The notes beneath the pieces were generated by a model that saw only the letters and a list, made by a program, of their open reading frames with translations, was not told the origin of the DNA and did not search any database. A stretch of DNA of 22,057 bases from Candidatus Hydrogenedentota bacterium (GTDB lineage: Bacteria; Hydrogenedentota; Hydrogenedentia; Hydrogenedentales; SLHB01). Where the stretch lies: assembly GCA_035416745.1 (NCBI GenBank), contig DAOLNV010000028.1:1-22057 (forward strand). The letters run 5' to 3'. Shown in pieces: positions 1-6,257 of this stretch. A program made the position numbers and the translations under genes. Every line of letters begins with the position of its first letter. Positions within the stretch are counted from its first letter, which is position 1.

Positions 1-1069
1 CGAGCTGGGCCTTCCGCACCGTCTCGGCGTCCACGGCCGGCGCCACGACGTCTGGTAGGTCGGCCTCTGTGACTGTTCGCGTCAGCACGTCCAATAGCCG
101 CGCGTCCACCCAGCGCATCTCTAGATGACACCGCACCTCGCCGCCGGTCTCGGGCAGAGCGCCGTCCAGGATGGCGGGCGCTATCCTGTCGAGTCCCATC
201 AGCCCCCGTTCCACGCGCGGTTCATGGCCCGGCCAGCGAATCAGCAGCGGCACGCGGAGCAGTTCGTCACACAGTGACGAGCCGTGCCCTGTGCAGCCAT
301 GCTCCCCAAACAGCTCGCCGTGGTCGGCCGTCACAATGACGACCGTGTTCCGTAGTAGTTCCGCCAACAGCCGGCCGAATTGTCGGTCCGCGTATCGTGT
401 CTTGGCGTCATACAGGTTCATTTCACCCGTACCGAAGTACTCAGGGTCCGCAGCCGCCCTGTACGGGTTGTGGGGCCCGAACAGGTGCACATAAGCGAAC
501 CACGGTTCCCGGGCTTGTCGAATCCAGGGAATCGCCTGGTTTACGAGCACCGCGTCATCAGGGTCTACCCTGGAATACACGTGCCGGAGTTCGCTCCATT
601 CCTTCAGTTCGGGGAATACGTGCCACCAGTGCTCCATCCCCCGTGCGTAACCCTTGTTCTCCAACACAAAGACGGAATCGACAAACCCGGCCGTCGCGTA
701 CCCGCGGACCTGCATTTGCGCGGGCAGGTACGGCAAATCCTCCCGCAACGGATCCCAACTGGCCAGCACCCCGTGCTGTCGGCAATTCAGCCCAGTGAGC
801 AGGCTCGTCACGCTGGGCGCTGTCCAGGAAGACGTTGCATAGCAGTTCGTGTAAACCACACAATCGCGCGCGAAGGCGTCGATGTTTGGTGTCGTGTTGC
901 GCTCGTACCCGTAGCAGCCCACGTGGTCCGCCCGGAGCGCATCCAAGAGGATAATCAGCACGTTCGGCTCTTCCGGCTCGGCACTGGCCCGGAAACATCC
1001 AGCGAGCACCAAGCCCAACGTACACACGCCTACCCCCGCCATTGCAATGATCGCTAAATACTTTTTCAT
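1..1069 (-). CDS. Sulfatase-superfamily lipoprotein, copy 1 (3' end outside window)
   Basis: Reading the minus strand from the ATG at 1069 gives 356 open codons to the window edge; by comparison with copy 2 only the last few codons and the stop are missing. The N-terminus is a lipoprotein signal peptide with lipobox LAGC (Cys25), so the protein is probably membrane-anchored and exported. Alkaline-phosphatase/sulfatase fold motifs are clear: LLDALRADHVGCYGY near residue 41 (metal-binding Asp), SSWTAPSVTSLLTG near 80, and TADHGELFGE followed by a GHG motif. The residue at the nucleophile position is Thr, not the Cys/Ser that becomes formylglycine, so phosphodiester or phosphonate chemistry, or phosphotransfer, is as likely as sulfate ester hydrolysis. 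It is 3 residues longer than copy 2 over the aligned part; its first 55 residues match except none, while central loops differ. An AAGGGA sequence lies 7 nt before the ATG. Substrate unknown. Confidence 0.88.
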   Translation of the reverse strand, partial: MKKYLAIIAMAGVGVCTLGLVLAGCFRASAEPEEPNVLIILLDALRADHVGCYGYERNTTPNIDAFARDCVVYTNCYATSSWTAPSVTSLLTGLNCRQHGVLASWDPLREDLPYLPAQMQVRGYATAGFVDSVFVLENKGYARGMEHWWHVFPELKEWSELRHVYSRVDPDDAVLVNQAIPWIRQAREPWFAYVHLFGPHNPYRAAADPEYFGTGEMNLYDAKTRYADRQFGRLLAELLRNTVVIVTADHGELFGEHGCTGHGSSLCDELLRVPLLIRWPGHEPRVERGLMGLDRIAPAILDGALPETGGEVRCHLEMRWVDARLLDVLTRTVTEADLPDVVAPAVDAETVRKAQL

Positions 1070-1118
1070 TACTGCATCCCTTAATGGGCGTTATGGTTTT
1101 AAGTCCTACCCTATCTCT

Positions 1119-1124
1119 ATTATA
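1119..1124 (-). promoter_or_regulatory. Putative -10 element, sulfatase-like copy 1
   Basis: A perfect TATAAT lies on the minus strand about 45 nt upstream of the ATG at 1069, inside an AT-rich stretch. The hexamer 17 bp upstream (TTTTCT) is a poor -35, so strength is uncertain. Confidence 0.5.
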
Positions 1125-1147
1125 GTATATTTTCTAGGCAAAGAAAA

Positions 1148-1169
1148 GGACAAGCGCGGCCGCTTGTCC
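1148..1169 (-). repeat. Inverted repeat upstream of copy 1 promoter (terminator-like)
   Basis: Two perfect 9-base arms (GGACAAGCG and its complement) enclose a 4-nt loop. On the minus strand the stem is followed by TTTTCTTT, so it could act as a Rho-independent terminator that insulates the -10 element just downstream. A protein operator or a dispersed palindromic repeat are alternatives. Confidence 0.6.
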
Positions 1170-1272
1170 CTGCCACTCATCCGCGAGACCCAACTGCTCT
1201 TCTTCTTTGTGATGCCTACCAATGCCTACGTTTTGAGGAGCTGGGGGCAGGATTGACAGCCTCCCAAATACG

Positions 1273-1304
1273 AAAAAACCCGGAAAGCGCCTTGTTTTCC
1301 GGGG
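1273..1304 (-). terminator. Diverged copy of the tRNA-Leu terminator
   Basis: On the minus strand an 8-bp stem (CCCGGAAA with TTTCCGGG) is followed by six T. It occupies the same place as the terminator after the intact tRNA-Leu but differs at seven positions, two pairs of them compensatory. It would now stop transcripts leaving sulfatase-like copy 2. Confidence 0.7.
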
Positions 1305-1316
1305 TTTCTGTGTGTA

Positions 1317-1336
1317 TGGTGCCGGAGGAGGGACTC
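1317..1336 (-). pseudogene. tRNA-Leu 3'-end remnant
   Basis: Twenty nucleotides are identical to the last 20 nt of the intact tRNA-Leu (2731-2750), including the encoded CCA. Beyond 1336 the match becomes patchy (short blocks resembling the T arm to about 1350), so this is either a boundary fragment of the duplication or the remnant of a decayed second tRNA-Leu. No functional cloverleaf can be drawn. Confidence 0.75.
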
Positions 1337-1403
1337 CTTCCTCGCCCCTATAGTTGAACGACTCAGGGTCTGAGCGTCCACGCAATGTCTACTTTTCAGG
1401 TTC

Positions 1404-2483
1404 CTACAAATACCCGAGCGCCTCGAGCTGGGCCTTCCGCACCGTCTCGGCGTCCACGGCCGGCGCCACGACGTCTGGCAGGTCGGCCTCTGTGACTGTT
1501 CGCGTCAGCACGTCCAATAGCCGCGCATCCGCCGGGTCGCGGATCTCGAGATGGCACCGTACATCGCCGCCGGTCTCGGGTAACGTGCCGTCCAGGACGG
1601 CCGGCGCGATACGGTCGAGTCCTACCAGCCCGGTCTCCACGCGCGGAGCCTCACCCGGCCAGCGGACCAGAAGCGGCACGTGGATCAACTCGTCACAGAG
1701 CAGGGATCCATGCCCGTGGATCCCATATTCCCCAAACAGCTCGCCGTGGTCGGCAGTCACAATCACGATCGTATCGGGCAGCACCTCTGCAAGGAGCCGC
1801 CCAACTTGGTGATCGACGTAGCGCAGCTTGGCGTCGTATTGATCGAGCGCTCCAGGTCCAAAGTCATACACCCGCGCGGGCAGGTCGTAGGGCCCGTGCG
1901 GGCTCATGAGGTGCACATACGCAAACCACGGCTCACGCGCCTGTCGAATCCACGGGATCGCCTGATTTACAGTGACGGCGTCATCGATCTCCCAGCCCCC
2001 TTGCAGCCACTCCAACCTGGGCATATCCGACCATAGCCAATAATAGTCACACCCGCGCGAATACCCATCCTGGGAAGAAAAGAACGGATTGCCGACAAAC
2101 CCGGCCGTCGCGTACCCGCGCGCCTGCATCTGTGCCGGCAAATATGGCAGGTCCTCACGCAGCGGGTCCCAACCAGCCCTCACACCGTGTTTCTGGCAGG
2201 TCAACCCCGTGAGCAGGCTGGTCACACTAGGTTTCGTCCACGAGCACGTCGCGTAGCAGTTCGTGTACATAATGCAGTCCCGCGCGAAGGCGTCGATGTT
2301 TGGTGTCGTGTTGCGCTTGTACCCGTAGCAACCCACGTGGTCCGCCCGGAGCGCATCCAAGAGGATAATCAGCACGTTCGGCTCTTCCGGCTCGGCACTG
2401 GCCCGGAAACATCCAGCGAGCACCAAGCCCAACGTACACACGCCTACCCCCGCCATTGCAATGATCGCTAAATACTTTTTCAT
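1404..2483 (-). CDS. Sulfatase-superfamily lipoprotein, copy 2
   Basis: This complete 359-residue gene starts at ATG 2483 and ends at TAG 1404. Residues 1-25 form a lipoprotein signal with lipobox LAGC. Superfamily motifs are Asp43 in LLDALRADHVGCYGY, SWTKPSVTSLLTG at about 81-93 with Thr83 in the nucleophile position, His191 and His196 in YVHLMSPHGPY, Asp245-His246 in TADHGE, and GIHGHGS at 254-260. Metal ligands thus look intact while the formylglycine Cys/Ser is absent; known Thr-nucleophile relatives include LtaS, nucleotide pyrophosphatases and phosphonoacetate hydrolase. The product ends in EALGYL. At about 360 residues it is shorter than most arylsulfatases (450-600), having only a short C-terminal part. 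It lies downstream of tRNA-Leu with its own leader, which is identical to the copy 1 leader. Enzyme class is firm; the reaction is not. Confidence 0.92.
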   Translation of the reverse strand: MKKYLAIIAMAGVGVCTLGLVLAGCFRASAEPEEPNVLIILLDALRADHVGCYGYKRNTTPNIDAFARDCIMYTNCYATCSWTKPSVTSLLTGLTCQKHGVRAGWDPLREDLPYLPAQMQARGYATAGFVGNPFFSSQDGYSRGCDYYWLWSDMPRLEWLQGGWEIDDAVTVNQAIPWIRQAREPWFAYVHLMSPHGPYDLPARVYDFGPGALDQYDAKLRYVDHQVGRLLAEVLPDTIVIVTADHGELFGEYGIHGHGSLLCDELIHVPLLVRWPGEAPRVETGLVGLDRIAPAVLDGTLPETGGDVRCHLEIRDPADARLLDVLTRTVTEADLPDVVAPAVDAETVRKAQLEALGYL

Positions 2484-2532
2484 TACTGCATCCCTTAATG
2501 GGCGTTATGGTTTTAAGTCCTACCCTATCTCT

Positions 2533-2538
2533 ATTATA
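2533..2538 (-). promoter_or_regulatory. Putative -10 element, sulfatase-like copy 2
   Basis: The same TATAAT lies the same distance from the ATG at 2483, because the leader is duplicated without change. It has the same weak -35. Confidence 0.5.
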
Positions 2539-2561
2539 GTATATTTTCTAGGCAAAGAAAA

Positions 2562-2583
2562 GGACAAGCGCGGCCGCTTGTCC
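2562..2583 (-). repeat. Inverted repeat upstream of copy 2 promoter (terminator-like)
   Basis: This is the identical second copy of the 9-4-9 inverted repeat, again followed on the minus strand by TTTTCTTT and lying just upstream of the -10 element. It comes about 110 nt after the tRNA-Leu terminator, so a second stop signal here would be redundant for the tRNA. Confidence 0.6.
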
Positions 2584-2687
2584 CTGCCACTCATCCGCGA
2601 GACCCAACTGCTCTTCTTCTTTGTGATGCCTACCAATGCCTACGTTTTGAGGAGCTGGGGGCAGGATTGACAGCCTCCCAAATACGA

Positions 2688-2718
2688 AAAACCCCCGAAA
2701 ATCCCTTATTTTCGGGGG
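2688..2718 (-). terminator. Rho-independent terminator of tRNA-Leu
   Basis: On the minus strand a perfect 11-bp stem (arms 2692-2702 and 2708-2718) with a 5-nt loop is followed by five T. It begins 13 nt after the tRNA 3' end. Confidence 0.88.
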
Positions 2719-2730
2719 TTTCTGTGTCTA

Positions 2731-2817
2731 TGGTGCCGGAGGAGGGACTCGAACCCTCACCCTGTTGCCAGGACCGGATTTTGAGTCCGGCGCGTCTGCC
2801 AATTTCGCCACCCCGGC
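2731..2817 (-). tRNA. tRNA-Leu, anticodon CAA
   Basis: The minus-strand sequence folds as a class II tRNA. The 7-bp acceptor stem (GCCGGGG with CTCCGGC, one G-T pair) is followed by discriminator A and an encoded CCA. The anticodon stem CCGGA/TCCGG holds loop CTCAAAA, giving anticodon CAA (reads UUG). There is a long variable arm, as expected for tRNA-Leu, and a T arm containing GGTTCGAGTCC. The 3' CCA being encoded limits dependence on CCA-adding enzyme. The gene has its own promoter and terminator, and its 3' end marks the edge of the 1.41-kb duplication. Confidence 0.96.
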
Positions 2818-2827
2818 GCGAAACGTA

Positions 2828-2856
2828 AGTATACCCGTGAAACAGAAGGATATCAA
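2828..2856 (-). promoter_or_regulatory. Promoter of tRNA-Leu
   Basis: On the minus strand a -35 TTGATA (2851-2856) and a -10 TATACT (2828-2833) are separated by 17 bp, a near-consensus sigma-70-type promoter. The predicted start is 3-5 nt before the mature tRNA 5' end at 2817. Confidence 0.85.
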
Positions 2857-2891
2857 CGGCGAAGGGGCCCCACTGCAGGCTTCCGAATGCG

Positions 2892-4100
2892 TCAGAACCG
2901 GTCGAAAGGCCACACAAAAGGATGGCGCTTGGGAAAGATGGCGTAAAGAAGAGCGCGCGCATCCGGTGAAAGGAGGCATTGTTTGGCGGCCAAGATGTCT
3001 TCGGCATGCCGGTACCCCGTCAACAGGTGCATCATTTCGCCGCTTCTGAGGCCGACCTTGCCCATGCCCGGCACACGCGCAATATCGATGGCGCCGCGAT
3101 TGGCCCGGACCCGGTACGGAGCGCCCTCGATAATCAGGGTGGCTTCCGTGCGCAGGTCATGAACTCCGCTATTCTTAACGCACCGCTCCCATTCGGGAAT
3201 CATATGCTCGAAGGTCTCATCTATATCCACAAATGCGAGCATGCCGCCGGAATTCCGGGAAATCAGCGTTTCGTGGCGTGACTTGAACTCGAGCATGTAG
3301 CGCGCCATGGGATGGGGGGGCGGACAGTGGATGCGCAGATGAGCGAGGGACTCTTCTTCGGCGATGCTTGCGCACGCACGCAGGACGCTTCCACACAAGC
3401 CGATATCCGCAACCCCGGACTCCTCGACTGCCAAGTGGTCTCCCATGTTCCGGTAAAAGAAATAGGCCAGGACCTTGCCCTGATCGTCCATCAAGACACG
3501 TTTGGGACTGGACTCGTCCCATTTGCAGATGAGGTGCGCGCGTGTACGAACAATAGAGCACGCCATGTCTTCATCATTGGCGTTGTGAAGCATCTGGATG
3601 CTCTGAATATCGCCTATTTTCGCGGGCCGGGTTTGAAACGGGCATTGGAACGTCAGGGCTTCCAATGTGTCGACGTCGATCACGTAATCCGCGAGAGTCG
3701 TGACGTACTTCCAGCGATGGTAGAGGTCCGGCACACCGAACAGCATCGACAAATGATAGCGATGGCGCTTCATGTAGGCGAGTATGTCTTCCATGAGCCG
3801 CGTGCAGACGCCCTTGTTGCGATGGCGCTCGGAAGTGGTTACCCAGCCAAGGCCGCCCATCTTCAGGCGCGCCTCCCCCAGGCGTATCGTATCGGTGATC
3901 ATGCGAAGTCCGCCCACGATCTCGGGCCTGCAAACGGCGATCCGGGTATGCTCCTTCGAATACCCGGGATACCGGGCGCCGCAGTTCTCGAGCCACCGGA
4001 GCCCCTTGGCATAGTCGTCCGCCGAGTGGACGGTCGCGAACATGTCGTGCGCGACACGCAACTCGTCCGCGGTTTCGACTGGTTTTACGGTTATCTCCAT
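2892..4100 (-). CDS. Eis-like GNAT N-acetyltransferase
   Basis: The protein has 402 residues with the layout of the Eis family: an N-terminal GNAT domain, a second degenerate GNAT-like domain and a C-terminal SCP2-like domain. The acetyl-CoA motif is seen at GLGWVTTSERHRNKGVCTRL (about 83-102), and FGVPDLYHRW follows at 121-130 with Tyr127 where the Eis family has its general-acid Tyr. The C-terminus, FPKRHPFVWPFDRF, ends in Phe; in mycobacterial Eis the terminal Phe carboxylate takes part in catalysis. Eis enzymes acetylate amines such as aminoglycosides or protein lysines; the substrate here is unknown. The ATG at 4100 is preceded by GAGGA at 5 nt. The gene stands alone, between the transport operon and tRNA-Leu, with a possible promoter of its own. 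Confidence 0.9.
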   Translation of the reverse strand: MEITVKPVETADELRVAHDMFATVHSADDYAKGLRWLENCGARYPGYSKEHTRIAVCRPEIVGGLRMITDTIRLGEARLKMGGLGWVTTSERHRNKGVCTRLMEDILAYMKRHRYHLSMLFGVPDLYHRWKYVTTLADYVIDVDTLEALTFQCPFQTRPAKIGDIQSIQMLHNANDEDMACSIVRTRAHLICKWDESSPKRVLMDDQGKVLAYFFYRNMGDHLAVEESGVADIGLCGSVLRACASIAEEESLAHLRIHCPPPHPMARYMLEFKSRHETLISRNSGGMLAFVDIDETFEHMIPEWERCVKNSGVHDLRTEATLIIEGAPYRVRANRGAIDIARVPGMGKVGLRSGEMMHLLTGYRHAEDILAAKQCLLSPDARALLYAIFPKRHPFVWPFDRF

Positions 4101-4136
4101 CTGCTTCCTCAGGGTCGAAGACCTGCACCAAGGCCG

Positions 4137-4142
4137 ATTTTA
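4137..4142 (-). promoter_or_regulatory. Possible extended -10 promoter for the GNAT gene
   Basis: The minus strand has TGGTAAAAT, an extended -10, about 35 nt upstream of the GNAT start. I see no good -35. The 116-nt gap between the permease stop and this gene leaves room for a promoter. Confidence 0.35.
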
Positions 4143-4216
4143 CCATACGAAAGACGGCATCCTCACGGCTTCGGGCAAGGAAAATCGTTTGGGATGGCCG
4201 GCCGGAGGCTGCAGGC

Positions 4217-5575
4217 CTATTCGTGCCGGAGCGCTTCGACGGGGTCCATATTGGCGGCTCGCAGGGCGGGGTATATCCCGAAGATGACGCCGACCATCGC
4301 GGATATCGAGAAAGCGATCAGGGGCGACCACAGCGTAACGATGGTCTTCATGCCGGCGAACCAGGTGATCACGATTGGAATGGCGATCCCAAGCGTGACG
4401 CCGATAACGCCACCCACTCCCGCGAGCAGCACGGTCTCGATAAGAAACTGGACGATGATGTCGCGGCGTTTTGCGCCAAGAGCGCGCCGTATGCCGATCT
4501 CCCGGGTGCGTTCGGTGACGCTGGCGAGCATGATGTTCATGATGCCGATCCCGCCCACCAACAGGGATATGGCGGCAATGGCGCCGAGCACGATATTGAA
4601 AATGCGTTTGGTGCGTTCGGCCTGCCGCAACAGCTCGAGGGGCACCACAACCTCGTAATCAACCTTGCGGTGATTGGCGGCGAGCAGGTCGCCAATGACG
4701 CGTGCCGCATCTATGACATCGGCCAGGCGGGCCACTTTCACGGTGGCTTCATGCAATTCGACGCGTGTCGCTTCGAAACTCCCGCTCTGCTGGTTGACAA
4801 GGGTTTCTCCGAACTGTTTTCGTGCCGCGTTCAGAGGCACATACATGCGGTACGGGGCGCCGCTTGGGCCATTTCCGCTTTTGGCGGGCGCCGTGGTCCC
4901 GCTGTCGACGCCGTTTGACGTGATTCTGGCGGACTTGGGTTCCATGACTCCAATCACGCGGTAATACTGGCTGCCCGCCCGTACGGTGCCTCCAATTGCG
5001 GGGTCGATGGGAAACAGGGCGGTCTCGATCCCCGCATCGAGAACGGCTACATTGGTGCCGTCGTTCATCTCCATTTCGGTGAAGAAGCGGCCTCTGGCCA
5101 CATGGTGGTTGTTGACCTCGGGATACCAAGGGACCGTTCCATAGATATCGCAGTCAATGCGTCTGCCACCGTTCCAGACGTCTTTGCGCATGATTCTGGC
5201 GGGAACCAGGATCTCGACCAACGGCAATGTGGCACGAATACGTTCCAGGTCTTTGTACGTGATTCCGTACTCGAGCAGCCAGGTACGCTGAGAGGTGCTG
5301 GTCTTTTCTTCGGGCGGTTTTACGCTGCGTATGATGACGTTGTTGCTTCCCAGGCGGCGGATTTGTTCCTGCGCTTCGTAGCTGGCGCCTTCGCCGATAG
5401 CAAGCATCGCGATTACCGAGCATACGCCGAACACAATCCCAAGCACGGTCAGAAGAGAGCGCAACCGATGAAGCCACAGGCTCTTCATGCCCAGCTTGAT
5501 CGTGAGTTTCATGCGGCTCAGGCCGAATGCCTTCTTCAGAGCGCGCATACTCTGAGACTTACCGGACGAGGTCAT
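4217..5575 (-). CDS. MacB/FtsX-type ABC transporter permease
   Basis: The 452-residue membrane subunit has the MacB/LolC layout. One transmembrane helix near 40-60 (SLLTVLGIVFGVCSVIAMLAI) is followed by a periplasmic MacB_PCD-type domain of about 240 residues. The FtsX core comes last, with three helices in the final 130 residues and the conserved segment MLASVTERTREIGIRRALGA. An upstream ATG at 5593 exists, but 5575 is preceded by GGAGGT at 5 nt and is the better start; it overlaps the ATPase gene by 17 nt. Unlike E. coli MacB the ATPase is a separate polypeptide. Such mechanotransmission ABC systems act with an adaptor and a TolC-type channel, exporting lipopeptides, lipids or proteins; the cargo is not evident here. 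Confidence 0.94.
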   Translation of the reverse strand: MTSSGKSQSMRALKKAFGLSRMKLTIKLGMKSLWLHRLRSLLTVLGIVFGVCSVIAMLAIGEGASYEAQEQIRRLGSNNVIIRSVKPPEEKTSTSQRTWLLEYGITYKDLERIRATLPLVEILVPARIMRKDVWNGGRRIDCDIYGTVPWYPEVNNHHVARGRFFTEMEMNDGTNVAVLDAGIETALFPIDPAIGGTVRAGSQYYRVIGVMEPKSARITSNGVDSGTTAPAKSGNGPSGAPYRMYVPLNAARKQFGETLVNQQSGSFEATRVELHEATVKVARLADVIDAARVIGDLLAANHRKVDYEVVVPLELLRQAERTKRIFNIVLGAIAAISLLVGGIGIMNIMLASVTERTREIGIRRALGAKRRDIIVQFLIETVLLAGVGGVIGVTLGIAIPIVITWFAGMKTIVTLWSPLIAFSISAMVGVIFGIYPALRAANMDPVEALRHE

Positions 5576-6257
5576 GCTCCACCTCCCCGTCAAGCAACCG
5601 GACGATTCGGCCCGCCCGCTCAGATATCTCCTCGGAATGGGTCACCATGATCACCGTTTTTCCGGAGTCATGCAGTTCATTAAGGAGCCGCAGAATCTCC
5701 TTCCCTGACGCGCTGTCGAGGTTGCCGGTGGGCTCGTCCGCCAGGATGATCAGAGGATCGTTGACCAGGGCGCGCGCGATAGCGACACGCTGTTGCTGGC
5801 CGCCCGAGAGTTCGAAGGGCCTGTGATCAAGCCGTGATTCCAGGCCGACCCGGGTAGCGAACTCCACGGCGCGCCTGCGGCTCTCTTCCTCGTCCACACC
5901 CTGGTAATAGAGGGGAACTTCGATGTTCTCGACCACGCTCAGCTGCTGAATCAGGTTATAGGACTGAAAGACAAAGCCCAGCCGGGTACTGCGTATTTCG
6001 GACAAGTGGTCGTCGTCCAACCGCGACACATCTTCTCCACCCAGGAAGTACTGCCCGCCCGAGGGTCTGTCCAGGCAGCCGAGGATATTGAGCAACGTCG
6101 ACTTGCCGCATCCGCTCGGCCCCATGACCGCGATGTACTCGCCTGATGAGATGGAGAGGGAGATTCCCCGCAACGCCTGCACTGTAACAACGCCCATGAC
6201 ATAGGTCTTGGACAGGTTCTCGACACGGGCGATTTCGCCATTGTCCTGCATCGGCAT
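5559..6257 (-). CDS. LolD/MacB-type ABC transporter ATP-binding protein
   Basis: The 232-residue nucleotide-binding subunit has Walker A GPSGCGKST at 46-54, a Q-loop in LGFVFQSYNLI, the ABC signature LSGGQQQR, Walker B IILADEPTGNLDSASG and an H-loop in VMVTHS-like context (VIMVTHSEE). The PTGNLDSASG continuation is typical of the LolD/MacB/FtsE group. I start it at ATG 6257 because this overlaps the TGA of the adaptor gene as TGATG, indicating translational coupling; an in-frame TTG one codon upstream is possible. It pairs with the permease encoded immediately downstream and energises the tripartite system. Confidence 0.95.
   Translation of the reverse strand: MPMQDNGEIARVENLSKTYVMGVVTVQALRGISLSISSGEYIAVMGPSGCGKSTLLNILGCLDRPSGGQYFLGGEDVSRLDDDHLSEIRSTRLGFVFQSYNLIQQLSVVENIEVPLYYQGVDEEESRRRAVEFATRVGLESRLDHRPFELSGGQQQRVAIARALVNDPLIILADEPTGNLDSASGKEILRLLNELHDSGKTVIMVTHSEEISERAGRIVRLLDGEVEHDLVR

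Larger units (their letters stand above)
921..1336. repeat. Tandem duplication block, left copy
   Basis: Positions 921-1276 match 2335-2690 base for base at a constant offset of 1414, covering the first ~50 codons of the sulfatase-like gene, its leader, -10 element and inverted repeat. Positions 1277-1304 (terminator hairpin) carry seven substitutions and no indel, 1314 one more, and 1315-1336 match again up to the end of the tRNA homology. The stretch 1070-1403 is the only gene-free region over 300 bases; apart from the elements listed separately I see no credible gene in it. Confidence 0.93.
2335..2750. repeat. Tandem duplication block, right copy
   Basis: This is the partner of 921-1336. 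The right boundary of identity falls inside the 3' end of tRNA-Leu (2731-2750). Weaker homology continues to the left through the rest of the sulfatase-like gene (1424-2334 against 1-920), with a net 9-nt length difference. The whole duplicated unit is therefore about 1.41 kb: tRNA 3' end, terminator, leader and gene. Confidence 0.93.

Noticed and set aside
1134..1385. Minus-strand frame of 83 codons across the copy 1 leader
   Set aside because: It runs through the tRNA remnant, the terminator and the inverted repeat; no ribosome site or conserved pattern supports it.
2728..2979. Short minus-strand frame ending in GVAKLADAPDSKSG
   Set aside because: This is the well-known false protein obtained by translating a tRNA gene, here tRNA-Leu.
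3312..4658. Long plus-strand open frame of 448 codons
   Set aside because: It lies antisense to the GNAT and permease genes, has no recognisable domain and reads as a mirror of their codon structure.
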